Below are positions 12,331 through 24,165 of a stretch of DNA of 64,000 bases, one piece after another; the stretch's first letter is position 1, and every line of letters starts with the position of its first letter. The DNA is from Ectobius pallidus (lineage: Eukaryota > Arthropoda > Insecta > Blattodea > Ectobiidae): positions 156,352,532 to 156,416,531 of the forward strand of contig CAXKWD010000001.1 of assembly GCA_964059195.1 (NCBI GenBank), read 5' to 3'. Under the pieces are notes generated by a model. That model was given only the letters and a program-made list of their open reading frames with translations. It made no database searches and was not told the origin of the DNA. Position numbers and translations under genes: made by a program.

Positions 12331-12622
12331 AGAATATTATAGTAGAAAAATTCCTCCGGCACTGGGACTGGACCCAGGACCTTTGGCTATTCGCGCCAAT
12401 GTTCTACCAACTGAGCTAAGCCGGAGCTCAATTCACAGCACCAGATAGAACCTCTCTCCTATGACTAATTGCCCTAATGGTCTACCTCACAGACAGACAA
12501 GTTATGTCATATGCAGTACTGTGAGGCACACTCCCAGTGCCGGAGGAATTTTTCTCCTATAATATTCTCATGTAGTGTCCAACAGAGACAATAATCTGTG
12601 GTTCATGATTGCTTATATATCT
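12330..12622 (-). mobile_element. tRNA-derived SINE in snap-back form
   Basis: A complete tRNA-like unit lies inverted at 12355-12425, flanked on its 3' side by the family tail (GAAAAATTCC, TATAATATTCTCATG read inverted). It is followed at about 12525-12622 by a direct copy of only the last part of the same unit (CCAGTGCCGGAGGAA, then the tail to GATTGCTTATA). The outer parts are therefore inverted repeats of the 3' end. A similar layout is seen at 56596-56815. A full direct copy follows at 12660-12935. Confidence 0.8.
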
Positions 12623-12659
12623 ATCTTGAATGTTAACTGTACAATAACAGTGGGAGCCC

Positions 12660-12935
12660 GGTCACAAAAATCACTACTTAGTGTGCCTCACAGTACTGCA
12701 TATGACATAACTTGTCTGTCTGTGAGGTAGACCATTAAGGCAATTAGTCATAGGAGAGAGGTTCTATCTGGTGCTGTGAATTGAGCTCCGGCTTAGCTCA
12801 GTTGGTAGAGCATTGGCGCGAATAGCCAAAGGTCCTGGGTTCAAGTCCCAGTGCCGGAGGAATTTTTCTCCTATAATATTCTCATGTAGTGTCCAACAGA
12901 GACAATAATCTGTGGTTCATGATTGCTTATACACT
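12660..12935 (+). mobile_element. tRNA-derived SINE (family B), direct copy with intact tRNA-like head
   Basis: A leader (GTGTGCCTCACAGTACTG to GGTGCTGTGAATTGAG) precedes a 72-nt tRNA-like head at 12787-12858. The head can fold: acceptor TCCGGCT/TGCCGGA with one mismatch, D arm GCTC/GAGC, anticodon arm TTGGC/GCCAA around the loop GCGAATA (GAA in anticodon position), T arm CTGGG/CCCAG around TTCAAGT. Loop position 33 is C instead of the universal T and position 37 is T, so I do not call it a functional tRNA gene. The tail GGAATTTTTCTCC and TATAATATTCTCATG follows. Inverted against the copy at 12330-12525, it makes a long hairpin. Confidence 0.85.
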
Positions 12936-13898
12936 ATATCTAAATCTACTGTAACCCCGTGAGACCTAGGCAACTTCTCTGACTTGAGAGTTTTGCACGT
13001 TGCTAGCCTCCCTTGTATAGGGGTTATATTCCGTGCCAGCCTACGCCCTTGCAGTGCCATTAGCTAAACGTTTTCATAATGTAAGTTATTATAACTTCTA
13101 TGTCAGATCCATATATACATCAGAACTCATAATCACCTCTTTGCACGTGTTACAGATAATGGAATAATTTCATTTGTGTTAATATATTTTTCATATTCAT
13201 TCCATTTACTAATGTGCACATTATAGAGTTTTTTCCTTCGCAACACATACTACATAAATTGGAATATTCATTAGCAAAATGATCTCTCTGTATGATTAAA
13301 GATTAAGCTGACTGTACCTGGCGATAAGTAAAAAATTGCCAAGAGAGAACAATGCACCGTGATAAGAATAATAAAGAAGATGCTTTGGAATAAATTTTCT
13401 TTTCAGCAGCATTCAATAGTTGTTGCATTACAAAACAAATACTGAACACAAAAGGGCAAAGCCTACACACAACAGAGCTTAATGCGGAGAAGTAGGCAGA
13501 TCGTAACATCCTTATATTCCTCTCACCGGGGTCATCATCATCAGAAGGTCGATTACAAATCACTTCGTTCTTCATTGCGTCGTTCGTGCATTTTCATACG
13601 AAGTATATTGAGCATGCAATAATTAACAAAATTAGTAATATTTCACACAAATGCTGATTAACATGTATATCCGAGGATGAACTTATTCAAAAGAGTGAAG
13701 TGATTTTCGCAGTTCAGTCTGTTAAATGATAATTGACGAACCACATAAACGTGGAAAATTATTTGATAACTAATACAAAGTAACGTGGTTTTCTGATTCC
13801 ACGATAAACATTTTGCACATGCTACTTTTCATAGTTGATTTTATATTCTACAAGAGCAATGTGCCGTTACTATTTGGAGTTCTTTTTCTTCTTCTTCT

Positions 13899-13934
<36 letters not shown>

Positions 13935-14042
13935 TTAATAAATAAAATTCTTATTTTCAGCTTCATCAAATGACCCAGCCTGGGATATCAACAAAGGCAG
14001 AAACCATTGGATCTATAACAATTGCGAACGAAATAGGTGAAC
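12936..14042. other. No gene recognised; pyrimidine-rich microsatellite
   Basis: A (CTT)n/(CTTT)n run occupies about 13882-13935. The rest, including the 90-codon minus frame at 13303-13575, shows no recognisable domain. Confidence 0.5.
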
Positions 14043-14054
14043 TTATATGCCCTA

Positions 14055-14436
14055 GTCGGCCGCGGTGGTCTAGAAGTAGCGTGCCCGCCTCTAGTTCCGA
14101 AGACCGCGGGATCAAACACGCTGTCGATGGATTTTTCGGAACGTAAAAATCCTGGGCACGGAGTCCTCCGGGAGGAACTTTAAGCTGGGGGGCCCGTGTC
14201 GTAGATTTACGGCACGTAAAAGAACTCCAAGCCTAAATTAGAGCATCTGGACAACATTTCTCAGCCCTTTCACGTCCAAGTATTACCTTAGTTTCCGGAG
14301 GGGGGTTGAGAGGCGATGGGCTTATCACCTGTCCCTCTGCTCTCTCTCGGAAAATAAACGTAACAAAATTAGTACAGGTAATGAAACCTCCATTTGGAGG
14401 CCTTATGCCCCACCATAGGAACGAGTCAGTCAATCA
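14055..14436 (+). mobile_element. tRNA-derived SINE, family A, full length with target duplication
   Basis: The element starts GTCGGCCGCGGTGGTC with an A-box-like TGGTCTAGAAGTAG and a decayed B box, then GATGGATTTTTCGGA (14127-14141). The body contains CGTAGATTTACGGCACG, AAAAGAACTCCAAGCC, the CTGTCCCTCTGCTCTCTC segment and AAATAAACGTAACAAAATT. The tail reads GTCAGTCAATCA. A perfect 12-bp direct repeat TTATATGCCCTA flanks it (14043-14054 and 14437-14448), the mark of LINE-driven insertion. It is the best-preserved copy of this family in the window (382 bp). Confidence 0.92.
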
Positions 14437-14448
14437 TTATATGCCCTA

Positions 14449-15935
14449 CTTTTGTCCTCGCTTCAAAACATTTTGGTTTTATGTTTTATAGGCTAATTTC
14501 ATTACTAATAGATAATTGTATGGAACGACTGCAAAATTAAGCATGATTTTCGAAGTTAATTAATCGGATCATTCTTTTTTTGTTTAATTTTAATTTATTT
14601 ACATGCCCATTTCTAATCAAGCAGTAGAAAATCAAGTAATAATGAAATGTAATCTTAAAATTATACAACGTAAACAAGCACACAAACTAAAATAAGCAGG
14701 CCTACAAAGGGGTAGAAAATGTCAAATACAAGACATTGACATTAAGCCGCCTTCAGAAATTTGGTAGGTTTATGTAACAGGAAAGCAGTCCAGTTCAAGG
14801 AGTTTTTTTTCTTTCTTTTGGCCTTTGTTTTGTTAATATTAGGCCTATTTACAGGAGATTTCTGGTCCAACTCTAGTACAAGATGTAATTTAAAAAAGCA
14901 AATGAACAACCAGACCATAGTTGGGGGACTTAGTAAAAAATTATGTACCAATGATTTAGGCCTAAACATTTTTTTATATTTTAAATTTAAGCTTTCAATA
15001 ATATTCCAATTGTGAAAATTTCATCTGCCCAGGGTCATAATTTCATTCAATTCGAATGATACTTGTAGTTTTTGTCAAGAAAAATGTGCACAAAAGCTAG
15101 ACCAAAGTTAAGGGAAAATACGGCTCTAGATAATACAAATTTTAAAGATTAGATTCATGTGAAGTTTTACAAAATATAACCAAAACCTGACTCAATCCCA
15201 ATTTTTATTTTTATTTTCACCTGACCCTTCCATTGTTTATACCTCATCATCTTGAAAGTTAAATTGAGATTTCGAATATTAAATTCAACATTATTACTTT
15301 TTCAAGTAGAGTTGATACATAAAGTTCGAGACGATGTATATTATACAGATCTTTGATGGAAATAAAAAGAAATAAAGTTGCGCTAGACAGATACTGATTT
15401 TATTTAAGTTTATTGATCAAACTCCTATCCTACAAGATTCCCTTTTCAAGGATTTGTTAATAAACTGACTAATAAATAAAAATTGATAGGAGGGGTGGAT
15501 GGAGTCTGTTTCCGGGAGGTTTACTAAAAGTGCTGTATCTGCAGATGTGTGGAATAGCAATTTATTGTTGTCCAGAGCTAACTGAAGCTCGGAACAAAGA
15601 GAAATCTCCTACAACTGTGACACATGCTGCGCTATAAATCGATTTTATGGATTCTCAGGGTAGAATGTCAAGCATGTGATGCAATGAAGAAGACAAAGGT
15701 GAAAAGGTAAAGCGGCTTTCCTTGTGCAGACTTTTAATGTCCTAAGTTTCTTAGGACACCTGCTGAGTAGTGTGAACTGATAAAAAAAGCCAATGTCCCA
15801 AAAATAATAGAAACTGATGAAAAATATACTAGAAGTGTCAATTCGATAGAAATAATAAGTATACTACACTTATTTTGTTGCCTCCATGATATGTTTTCTC
15901 TCCTGCATCCCAATGTAACTATTAGATGTGAAGTT
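14449..15935. other. No feature recognised
   Basis: AT-rich. The overlapping frames at 14742-15015 arise from T- and A-rich tracts and are not convincing genes. Confidence 0.4.
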
Positions 15936-15939
15936 AAGA

Positions 15940-16325
15940 TAAAAACTCTCGTGAGGAACGCGAACCACTGCTGACGATCTACCAACTGATCTAGTCCGAG
16001 TTCGTTAGGCACTGGCAGAAGGAATAATTGTCTTTAACTTAAAGGTCGATCTCAATAAAAGAATCCTATTTTCATGCAACATCAATATGTCGGCTATTTT
16101 GGAAAACAAATTTCGTAATTTATATAATACACAAAGGTAACCAGCTCACAAATCACTACTTAAAAAAAAAGTAGCGCGCCTCATAAAAATATAAGCTTAC
16201 ATGATTTAACAGTTAATCTCACCGAGTCATGAACTCTTGACAGTTCCGTTGGTAGAGTGTCAATAGGAAAAGCTGTATGTCAAGGGTACGAGCCCAGGAG
16301 CCATATGAATTTTTCTCCGAATTAT
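15940..16325. mobile_element. Diverged tRNA-like SINE pair in inverted orientation
   Basis: On the minus strand, AGATCAGTTGGTAGATC (about 15977-15993) and GTTCGCGTTCC (about 15957-15968) look like decayed A and B boxes. On the plus strand, CAGTTCCGTTGGTAGAGTG (about 16240-16259) and GTACGAGCCC (16285-16295) are followed by TGAATTTTTCTCC (16306-16318). Both look like old relatives of family B, and their opposite orientation recalls the copies near 12.4 kb. Divergence keeps the confidence low. Confidence 0.45.
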
Positions 16326-16329
16326 TCTC

Positions 16330-18008
16330 TAGTAAAATTAATGTTAATAATAATAATTTGCGGAAACATGAATATATTTCCATTTTAACTGTTAGATGTC
16401 ACGGCTAGATGTAGGGAGCACACCTTTTCCTATCGAGTAGCTCCCTAATTATCCTCATACGACGTAGTGGTGCACCCGTGCAAACACGACAAAGTACCGA
16501 GGATGGAATTGAGCCCCGAATCTCTAGTCAGCAACTGGCTCACGGAGATGTGATAACCTACATAGGTTATGCAATAATTTTTCACTATGGTGGAAGCAAT
16601 AATAGTCATTAAATCATGGATCAGTGACCAATGCAGTATAAGAATATGAGGAATTTCCACCAAACGCCAGTGTCTATCGTCATAATTTTATCTTTTATTT
16701 CATTACTTTCATTTTCTCTTTTTCATATAATTAAACATTCACAAGGACTGAACATTGAAACATCTTAATAGTAGCTTGTTGATAAAAACTATCGTAAGTT
16801 TATAATATAAGTACAATATTAATAATGCGATATTAATAATAGCCTAGTAGCAAGGGGTTTGATAAAAAAAAAAGCTGATAATAGGCTACATTGATTATCT
16901 CGCCATAGGCTACCCCTCTTACAACGAAATAAATAGCGATGCATTTTATTCATTTTCATGGTTGTAATTATATAATACATGCTAAATTCTGTGAGTATTC
17001 GATAGTCACAATAAAAATGTAAATCGAGATCGAAATTTTCTCAAGATAAATTCACTCGTAACTTCGTTGCTTCTCGTTAACAAGGAAAACAACAAGGAAA
17101 TAAAAAAATTGGAAAGGGTGTAAAAAAAAATTCCAGATGAAGAGAAAGTAAGCATTCCCTATATGTTCGCACCGCAGCCCTAATCTCAAGACACTAGGGA
17201 GAAGAAAATCCGCACCGAAAGTAGAAATAACTATCAATAACAATATTAAATTAATAATAATGATTATGATAACAATACTGCATTCATGAAAAGAAATCAA
17301 CCGGCGACAATTTACAACAAAATTATTTATCACTCTCAAAATTCTTTTATTGTTCTATAAATTATTTGGTTTAGACTCTAAACTGCTTCTCAGATTTCCC
17401 CTTCATGGGAGTGTAAATTTCAGAATAATCAGTTACCGGGAGGTATTTTACGTTTAACTGAGGAACAACACCTCAGGGGCAATGAATCCGAGACAGCAGT
17501 TCAGAGAGATCTTTACAAATGCACAAGTTTCTACTACAAAGTCGGCAGAGGTTAAATAGCAATGCTGGTATCTGTATAAGGAAATGATATGAATGGTGAG
17601 GTACAGACAGCATCGCGATGTCACGACAGAGCGGGACCTCTGCAGGACATAGCGTGACTTACTGGCATCATTACGTGGACCATACTATTCCACCTCTAAG
17701 CATTATGGACACGACTCATTAAGCCGACACAAATCCATTCTAAAAATACAGCGTACTTCATGGAGCTATCATCTGTCTCATTAAGTCCGCAATAGTACAC
17801 CTGCTACGAGAATAGCAGGAAATTAGTTTTCGTAACTACACCATGGGATGCAGAATTGGTTAAATTTATCTATATGTGTGCAGTGATCTCACCGAGAAGG
17901 AAGAACGAAAGTTATTTATAAACAAAATAATTTTTATAGTTACGACAGGAATGGTAGGCCTACATATTTTATTTTCCTGTGCTTTACATGACTGCTGTGT
18001 GAATGTAT
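16330..18008. other. No feature recognised
   Basis: AT-rich sequence. The minus frames at 16445-16663 and 17052-17339 show no known domain. The latter's isoleucine run comes from an AT repeat. Confidence 0.4.
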
Positions 18009-18016
18009 GTGATAAG

Positions 18017-18782
18017 TAGGGCCCGGATTTGAAGGTTTTAACCTATTTTTCCCCCATCTTCCTAATTAGAACATATTAACATACTTTTCCGTTTCATGCC
18101 CCTTTCTTCCGAATAAAGGAATCTTATAGAACCTAAAATGTGCTAAATCGGACTGAAGGGCCTAAAAGGGACTAAGGAGGACTTTTGCTGAAAAACTAGG
18201 TGCTAAAGAGGACTTCTGCTGAAAAACTAGGGGCTAAAGAGGACCTTTGTAGAAAAACACGATTTTAAATAGATTTTCCAATAAAACGCAAAAGAAAATA
18301 AATATGTGAATTTGTGGATTTGAAGAAAAGACATAAGAAAAATAAATTTATACAACGCACTGAAATTAACAATGCATATGTCGCTTTGTCGCTTGTCTTT
18401 GTAACTCGAAGATGTGTCGCCTCGCCGTCGCAGGAAATGAAACGAGAAGTATATTAAAGGAACAACCCTCGAGTCTACTAATTTTTGTAGATCGGAAGCG
18501 AATTAAGTGGTGTCTTGAATAATTGTATCATTGAAGGGTAAATATCCCAATTGATGATGCTATTTTTCGAGTGCCGATATAAGGAATAGTTACTTATTTA
18601 TTTTGTAAAAAAACTAGAATAACTGTGTCAAAATTATAATACAATTTTCGGTGTTAATATTAGTATTCATCATATGTTTTATTAAGACGGCTAAAATTGT
18701 TTGTTTAAAGCCTAAAAAGGGCTATTCCACGAAAATAAAAGGCTAAAATACCTTTTATAAAAGCCTAAAAATCCGGGTCCTA
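18017..18782. mobile_element. hAT-type MITE with exact 8-bp target duplication
   Basis: The ends are TAGGGCCCGGATTT at 18017 and, read inward from the right end, TAGGACCCGGATTT at 18782. GTGATAAG stands immediately outside both ends (18009-18016 and 18783-18790). The 8-bp duplication and (T/C)A-G-rich termini fit the hAT superfamily. The 766-bp interior has no transposase. It carries three 31-bp tandem units of the type GGACTTYTGCTGAAAAACTAG (about 18175-18258). It would have moved with an enzyme made elsewhere. Confidence 0.92.
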
Positions 18783-18851
18783 GTGATAAGTCCCAGTCAA
18801 AAAGAGCTTTGTTGTATAATGTTGTTTCATACATAAACCTATCGTAATAAT

Positions 18852-19502
18852 TAGAGCCGGAATTTATAAGCAAAATAAAACAGTAAAATAAAAAGCAAAT
18901 AAGCAGAAAAACGTAAAAAATAAGCAATGAATTAAGGAAAAACAAATTACATGAAAACTAATAGGCCTATATTAGTTTGTAGATATCTTATCTTATTCAT
19001 GACTGGCACAGTATGTTAGGAAGGCCATCAGCAGATTTTCTTGTGTGAAACTCCTGCGTCTGTCAGTGAAGATCGACTTGTAAACTGAACATGTTATTTC
19101 AATGTCGCTAAACGACTCAGGCGCATGTGAAAAGCAACACGATTCTTCTTCGGTTAATTGTTCTTAATACCTGTTTCTTCCGAAAGATTTTTATAAGCTG
19201 ACAGAGTGTTTTATAACCCGGAATTTTTAGTGATTCTATTAGTCGACAAAAACAAGAAATCGGTGAAATGACGTCTTGAAGTGAAATAAGTATTTTTAAT
19301 GTGACAATTTTGAGTAACAAATGCTATTTTAACTCAAAATAATAAAATAGCCAAGCAAAATCTTTTTTTTCTCTTTCAGAATAGGCTAAATAAGCACTAT
19401 GAAACATAGTGAATATTGCTTATCAAGGAGTGTCTTACTGAATATACCATTTCAGCTTGTGTTTAGAAGTAAACATGACTTTGCTTAGAAACCCGGGCTC
19501 TA
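18852..19502. mobile_element. Second hAT-type MITE, related termini
   Basis: The left end is TAGAGCCGGAATTTATAAGC. The right end read inward is TAGAGCCCGGGTTTCTAAGC. Flanks are GTAATAAT (18844-18851) and GTAATAAC (19503-19510), 7 of 8 matching. The element lies only 69 bp from the previous MITE. Its termini are variants of the same GGGCCCGGATTT theme. No coding sequence is recognised; the two minus frames here are not supported. Confidence 0.88.
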
Positions 19503-19510
19503 GTAATAAC

Positions 19511-19874
19511 AATTTAAGCTTAGAAATTGAGCAATTTCATGACCAACGTAGAAATTGGCAATTGTCTTCCTATCTGTTGAAATGCCCTCCATTTTAAACT
19601 TTGTCCTTCTGGTCACACTGAACTATAAATCCCAGAAGATCGCATACTGTATTAGCGATCTGAAGTTGTCAGAGAGAAGTTGTGCAAAAAATTCTTAGAC
19701 TCAAACGAGGCAGAAAGCTTGGTAGGAGGTACTGGGATGTTCAAGGAAACGGTCCATTTCCTTTAGCTAGTACTTCAACTTGTCAAGACAACGGATTCAT
19801 GGCTAGCCACCGTCGTTCCGGCAATAACTGTTATAATCTTACTTCTGTGTAACACCACAAAACTGTAAATTCCC
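19511..19874. other. No feature recognised
   Basis: Spacer between the hAT MITE and the Harbinger element. Confidence 0.4.
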
Positions 19875-20053
19875 TTAGGCCGGTATTCATAAACAAGACT
19901 TTGGATGAAAGTCGACTTTACAAAGAACAAAGTCGCCATTTTCGTATTCATAGTCGAGACTTTGACGAAAGTAAACTTCGATTGTGACTTTACTTCGAAG
20001 TCACCGGCAATCTCGACTTTGACTTTGACTTTCGCGTATTCACATCAATAAAC

Positions 20054-22330
20054 ATGGCTGACATTTTGGGAGTTGTTGAATTTGCTGAGAATATTGGTGG
20101 CATCCAGGAAATTATCGACGCTGCACCTGCACCTCAGCGTATTATTACAGATGCGCAAAACCCTATTGAATTTGGATATCGAATTCAAAGCTAGATATAG
20201 CCTAGGTTTGATAAGCAGACGGTGTTGGATATCCTCGCAACCATGTTTGAAGATGGACTGAATAATTTTAGTCGAAGAGGTTTACTTGTTTCGCCGGTAA
20301 TGCAGCTGCTAGTATTGTTACGATATTATGCTACAGGTAAGAGTAAAAGGCCAGATTTATATTATAGAGTATTTCATTTTATAGAGGTTATGTTACATGG
20401 TCTTGCAAACATTTAAGGTTATGATATAAATTTACCCTAATAGTTATTGTTTTCATTCTTTACAGGTAATTTTCAGTTTGTTTCTGCAGACTTGCGTGGA
20501 GTAAGCCATGTGAGCAGGATTATATGAAAGATATCTGAATTAATTGCTGGGAAAAGGCCACAATTTGTCAAGTTCCCGGATCAAGCTGTCAGCCACTGTG
20601 TGTATGAAAGGTTCAGGTTCCCTGGGGTTATGGGAGCCATCGATGGGACACATGTTCCTGATGGTGAACATGCTGAAGTATTCTGTAACCGGAAAAGAAT
20701 CTTCAGTCTCAATTGCCAAGTGAGTAGTCAAATAATTTCTGGGAAAAAAATTTAGGTTGTGCACTAGGCTCCTCCCACCAACTCTAATGGGGACAGCCAG
20801 GGTAGGAGGGGTTTAGGTTTCAAATGTCACCTCCTAGATGTCTCACCATTTTAACTTACTAGCTACGCCATCTGTTGTGCAAAAAGGGAACTGGGAAAAT
20901 AAACAATTTATCTTTCCTTTATTCTCTCCCTTTCCCTCGCTTCCTCTCACCTTCTTTTTGCCCTCCTGCCTATGTGGGACATATTCCTAACCGTAAATTC
21001 CACATCGACATTTGAAACCATGACTACTAGCACCGTAACCACTTCACTATGAGCAATTGCACAGCGGTGAAGGGAAAATTCATCTGTTTAAGTTTAGAGA
21101 GCTTTAACACACGAGAAATAGTCGCTTTCGTGAACAAATTTTTTATCATTGTGAAATATTATGTTGGCTCTGGAGAGAGCTGTTTTGGTTATGTTCAAGG
21201 GCCATTTTCCATAACGCTGTGATTTTGTGTATTTTTATGCGTATATGATAAAGGGTACAATAGTGAGCTGCAGTGCCAGCATTGAGCAGGTTCATAGCCG
21301 GGATAGGAGAAGTAGGCAGTGGCTTGCGTATTGTCTCAGAAGCCTGGCACACGAACCTATGTGCTAGAGTGGGTGGAATTTCGCTGGTGCACAACCTAAA
21401 TTTGTCTTTTGCCTAATTTTTATTCATCCAATAGCCTACTTTACATACATGTACAGTGTACAAGTTATTTGGACACATAAGAACTTAATTACCTATATTT
21501 TCACTTATTCTCACACATTCAGGACAACACCCACACACTAGCTTACGGTACGGTACATTTCCTTAACCTAGCATAGGCCTACAAGTTAAAAGTGTCAGTA
21601 ACTCCTATGAACAAGATGATATTCATCATTCTTTATGTACTATCATATTATCCCATACAAATTAACACATCAGCCTATCATTTATAATCTGTAGTCTATT
21701 CGACCATTGCTGAGTTCAGTCTGCTTGTAATTAAATTTGTTATAGTGAAGATATTGTATATATCCCTATCGGTTCAAGGAATTCTTCACTTTGATGAAAA
21801 ATGCAATACCAGTGTACAAGTCATTTAACAACATAGGCCTATTACTTCTTTGTAGGATTATTTTTCTGTTTCTCCTGAAACTAAAACATTTGTGTCAACT
21901 GCAAACAGAATAATATCTGGTAGCCTATTTATTAGGAGATCATTGATATAAAGTAAGAAGAGTAATTGTGGGACACGATGCTTTAAATCTTTTTTTCTTT
22001 GATTTGTATTACCCAAATCATATAGCCTATCATGCTCATGTTAATTGTATTTTGTTGTAGGCTGTCGTCAACCACGAGAGGAAGTTTATTGATTTCATTA
22101 CTGGATGGCCTGGTTCCACCCATGATAACAGAATCTTCAACAGTAGAAACTGCATGAGATTTGAAAGGGGCCTAGTACGAGGAATCCTTGTTGGCGACAA
22201 TGGCTTATGCTTGTAGGTCATTCTTGATGACACCCCTTCTCAACCCCACAACACCTGCAGAGGAAGCGTACATCGCCTCCCATATCTTGGCAAGAAATGT
22301 AGTAGAGAGAACATTTCGATGCCGGTCTTT
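20054..22330 (+). pseudogene. HARBI1-like Harbinger transposase, broken
   Basis: The start ATG at 20054 gives MADILGVVEFAENIG. Exon 1 continues, after a frameshift near 20190, as KQTVLDILATMFEDGLNNFS and LLRYYATG. A canonical intron (GTAAGA 20337 to CAG 20465) joins in frame to NFQFVSADLRGVSHVS. Exon 2 carries GAIDGTHVP, the region of the first catalytic Asp, and ends CNRKRIFSLNCQ at 20719. A second intron (GTGAGT at 20720 to TTGTAG at 22060) joins AVVNHERKFIDFITGWPGST and HDNRIF, then GDNG with the second Asp. After a one-base frameshift near 22204, YACRSFLMTPLLNP and NVVERTF follow. An in-frame TGA after VSRII is a further break. The C-terminal end carrying the last acidic residue is lost after about 22330. 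It would have been a DDE enzyme for cut-and-paste movement. This copy is inactive. Confidence 0.93.
20751..21402. mobile_element. MITE-like insertion within the transposase intron
   Basis: TTTAGGTTGTGCACTAG at 20751 is mirrored by the right end, which reads TTTAGGTTGTGCACCAG inward from about 21402. The next 20-30 bp are also loosely alike (CCACC and ACTCTA). No clear target duplication was found, so the superfamily is open. Part of the interior (about 21250-21330) resembles, in reverse, 22510-22610 in the same Harbinger element. Confidence 0.65.
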
Positions 22331-22796
22331 TTTTTTATTATGAAATATTTTGTTATTTATAGTTGTGAAATATTATGTTTGGTCTTTTTTTATTGAGTGG
22401 AAGGGGAGCTTGTGGGCAACATATATTACCCTTATGCCCAAATACTTGCTGCACTCTGGCCCTCCTTCCATTCACCACTGCACATTGCTATGGTGATGGC
22501 TATTTCCTCGAGCCACACGCCTACCTGTAATCTTTCCTCTAGCAACCTGCTCAACGTAGGTATTGCAGTCCACTGTTGTGCTGCATGTTATACTGCCCTA
22601 TTAAAAAGTGCAATTAAAAACAATCACCAGAGCCTCTTTAGTGCTACTTAAAAGAGCAGTTTCAGGGTGGCATAATCCAGAATTGAAAAGCTGTATATAA
22701 TATTTTGATTTTATGTATGTATGGTATGTAATGTGTGTGGACATTGAAATAAAACTGAAAACTACAGGCAAAGGAAATCAATCTCTCTTTCTTTCT

Positions 22797-23080
22797 GGTG
22801 CAATTCCTTCATGTTCTGCAAAGTGAGATTGTCTATTTCTTGTTACTGCTTCATCATTGCAGCATGGAAGTCCTTTGAATGCTGCAGTTGTGGTTCATGG
22901 AGCTCTTTCAGCTGCTCTATTTCAATTTGTTTCCTCTCTTCTAAATACTGTGAAGCCACCTCACGTTGCTTCTGGACAGTATTCTTTTAAGAAAACAGGC
23001 CCACCTGCTCATTCCTCTGTGCACCTTGCCGGATGGAGCCACTTCGATCACTGTTCATAGTCAGTCATTGGTGGCATCTT
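22797..23080 (-). pseudogene. Coiled-coil end of the Harbinger accessory (Myb/MADF-like) protein
   Basis: The minus strand reads QKQREVASQYLEERKQIEIE, then QLKELHEPQLQHSKDFHAAM and MKQ, a stop, and QEIDNLTLQNMKELH. The alternation of charged and hydrophobic residues is that of a coiled coil. Harbinger elements usually encode a second DNA-binding protein in the opposite orientation, with such a C-terminal helix, that brings the transposase to the ends. The position and strand fit, so I infer this identity. The DNA-binding domain is not visible; the LINE at 23091-24165 interrupts where it would be. One in-frame stop is present. Confidence 0.6.
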
Positions 23081-23090
23081 CGAGACTTTC

Positions 23091-24165
23091 ATGTTTCAGA
23101 ATAATTCACAATATTTCATGACAAGAGAACTGAAACTCCAGTTTTGTCACAGCGATCTCCATTCACTTCAGCAAAAGGTAAATGAAACAAATAGTAGCTT
23201 AGAACTTTGGCTGAAAGAGAACAAACTCTTTCTAAATACCGATAAGACAATACATAGGCCTAAGCTCTTTCATTCACAAAATCTTATAGGCAACCTGCAA
23301 GTTAGACTTAATAACACAACACTAGGCCAAATAAATACTACAACATTTCTTGGGCTATGGATTGACCAGGATGTTACATGGGAACCACATATAGCACAAA
23401 CTTAGCCAGTTATGTTAGGCTATTCATATACTCAGTCAGGTATCAACAATAGATGTAGGCTATTAAAAACATATTTCAGCTGTGTCCATTCAGTATTAAG
23501 TTAAGCATTTCTTTTGTATGGGACATTCAAATGTTGGGGGACATTCAACAAAAGCTAAGCAAATATTCAAACTGCAAAAAAGAATAGGTCTACTAAAAGT
23601 TATGCTCCAATTACCAGTCAGGACACCAAGTAAACCGATATACGAAACATTAAAAATCTTGCCCCTACCATCCCTCTATATATTAGAAACTGTGACATTT
23701 ATACACAAAATTAGGAACCTATTCATGAAGAATTCACAAATACATCACTACCAGACAAGAACAGCTAACAATATTAATTTATATTGTCTAGAACTACCAG
23801 GAGCTTGAACATAATTTCTCATATAGGTTTTATTATGTATGATAAACTACTTAACAATCTTAAAATTCCAAAGATTCAACATTTTAAAAAACAAGTTAAA
23901 ACTCTACTTCTAAAATATTATTTATTTTACGATGTACAAGAATTCCTTAACTCTGTGGAAATTTAATCAGAACCCTACATGACATTCTTACAAAATACTG
24001 ACAATGAACATATTAATACTTCATTTTAAGAAATTTATAAATGTGTATTTTAATTATTCAGTCGCTATTTGTATTGTAATAACCAAAAATATGCTTAAAG
24101 AATTAAGAAGATAATGGACATTGTATCCTGACAGCTAATAAAGAATTATTATTATTGTTATTATC
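23091..24165 (+). pseudogene. Non-LTR retrotransposon (Jockey/CR1-like group), 3' part of reverse transcriptase
   Basis: Three successive frames together give one degraded protein end. The first (23091-23405) has HSLQQKVNETNSSLELWLKE, NKLFLNTDKT and TTTFLGLWIDQDVTWEPHI, the thumb region after the catalytic centre. The second (23518-23808) has IFKLQKRIGLLKVMLQLPVR, LKILPLPSLYILETVTFIHK and HHYQTRTANN. The third (23784-23966) is the end with YDKLLNNL and FKKQVKTLLLKYYLFYDVQE. Stops and at least two frameshifts separate them. The tail AGCTAATAAAGAATTATTATTATTG (split here by position, 24135-24160) ends in ATT units. The catalytic centre itself is missing through 5' truncation. The element landed in the Harbinger transposon and split its second gene. 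Confidence 0.88.

Noticed and set aside
12787..12858. Genuine tRNA gene with GAA (Phe-type) anticodon
   Set aside because: The cloverleaf folds, but loop position 33 is C and 37 is T. The acceptor has a mismatch, and the unit is embedded in a repeat present in several copies.
14742..15015. Overlapping opposite-strand genes
   Set aside because: Both frames come from AT-rich tracts and contain no known domain; such pairs are expected by chance.
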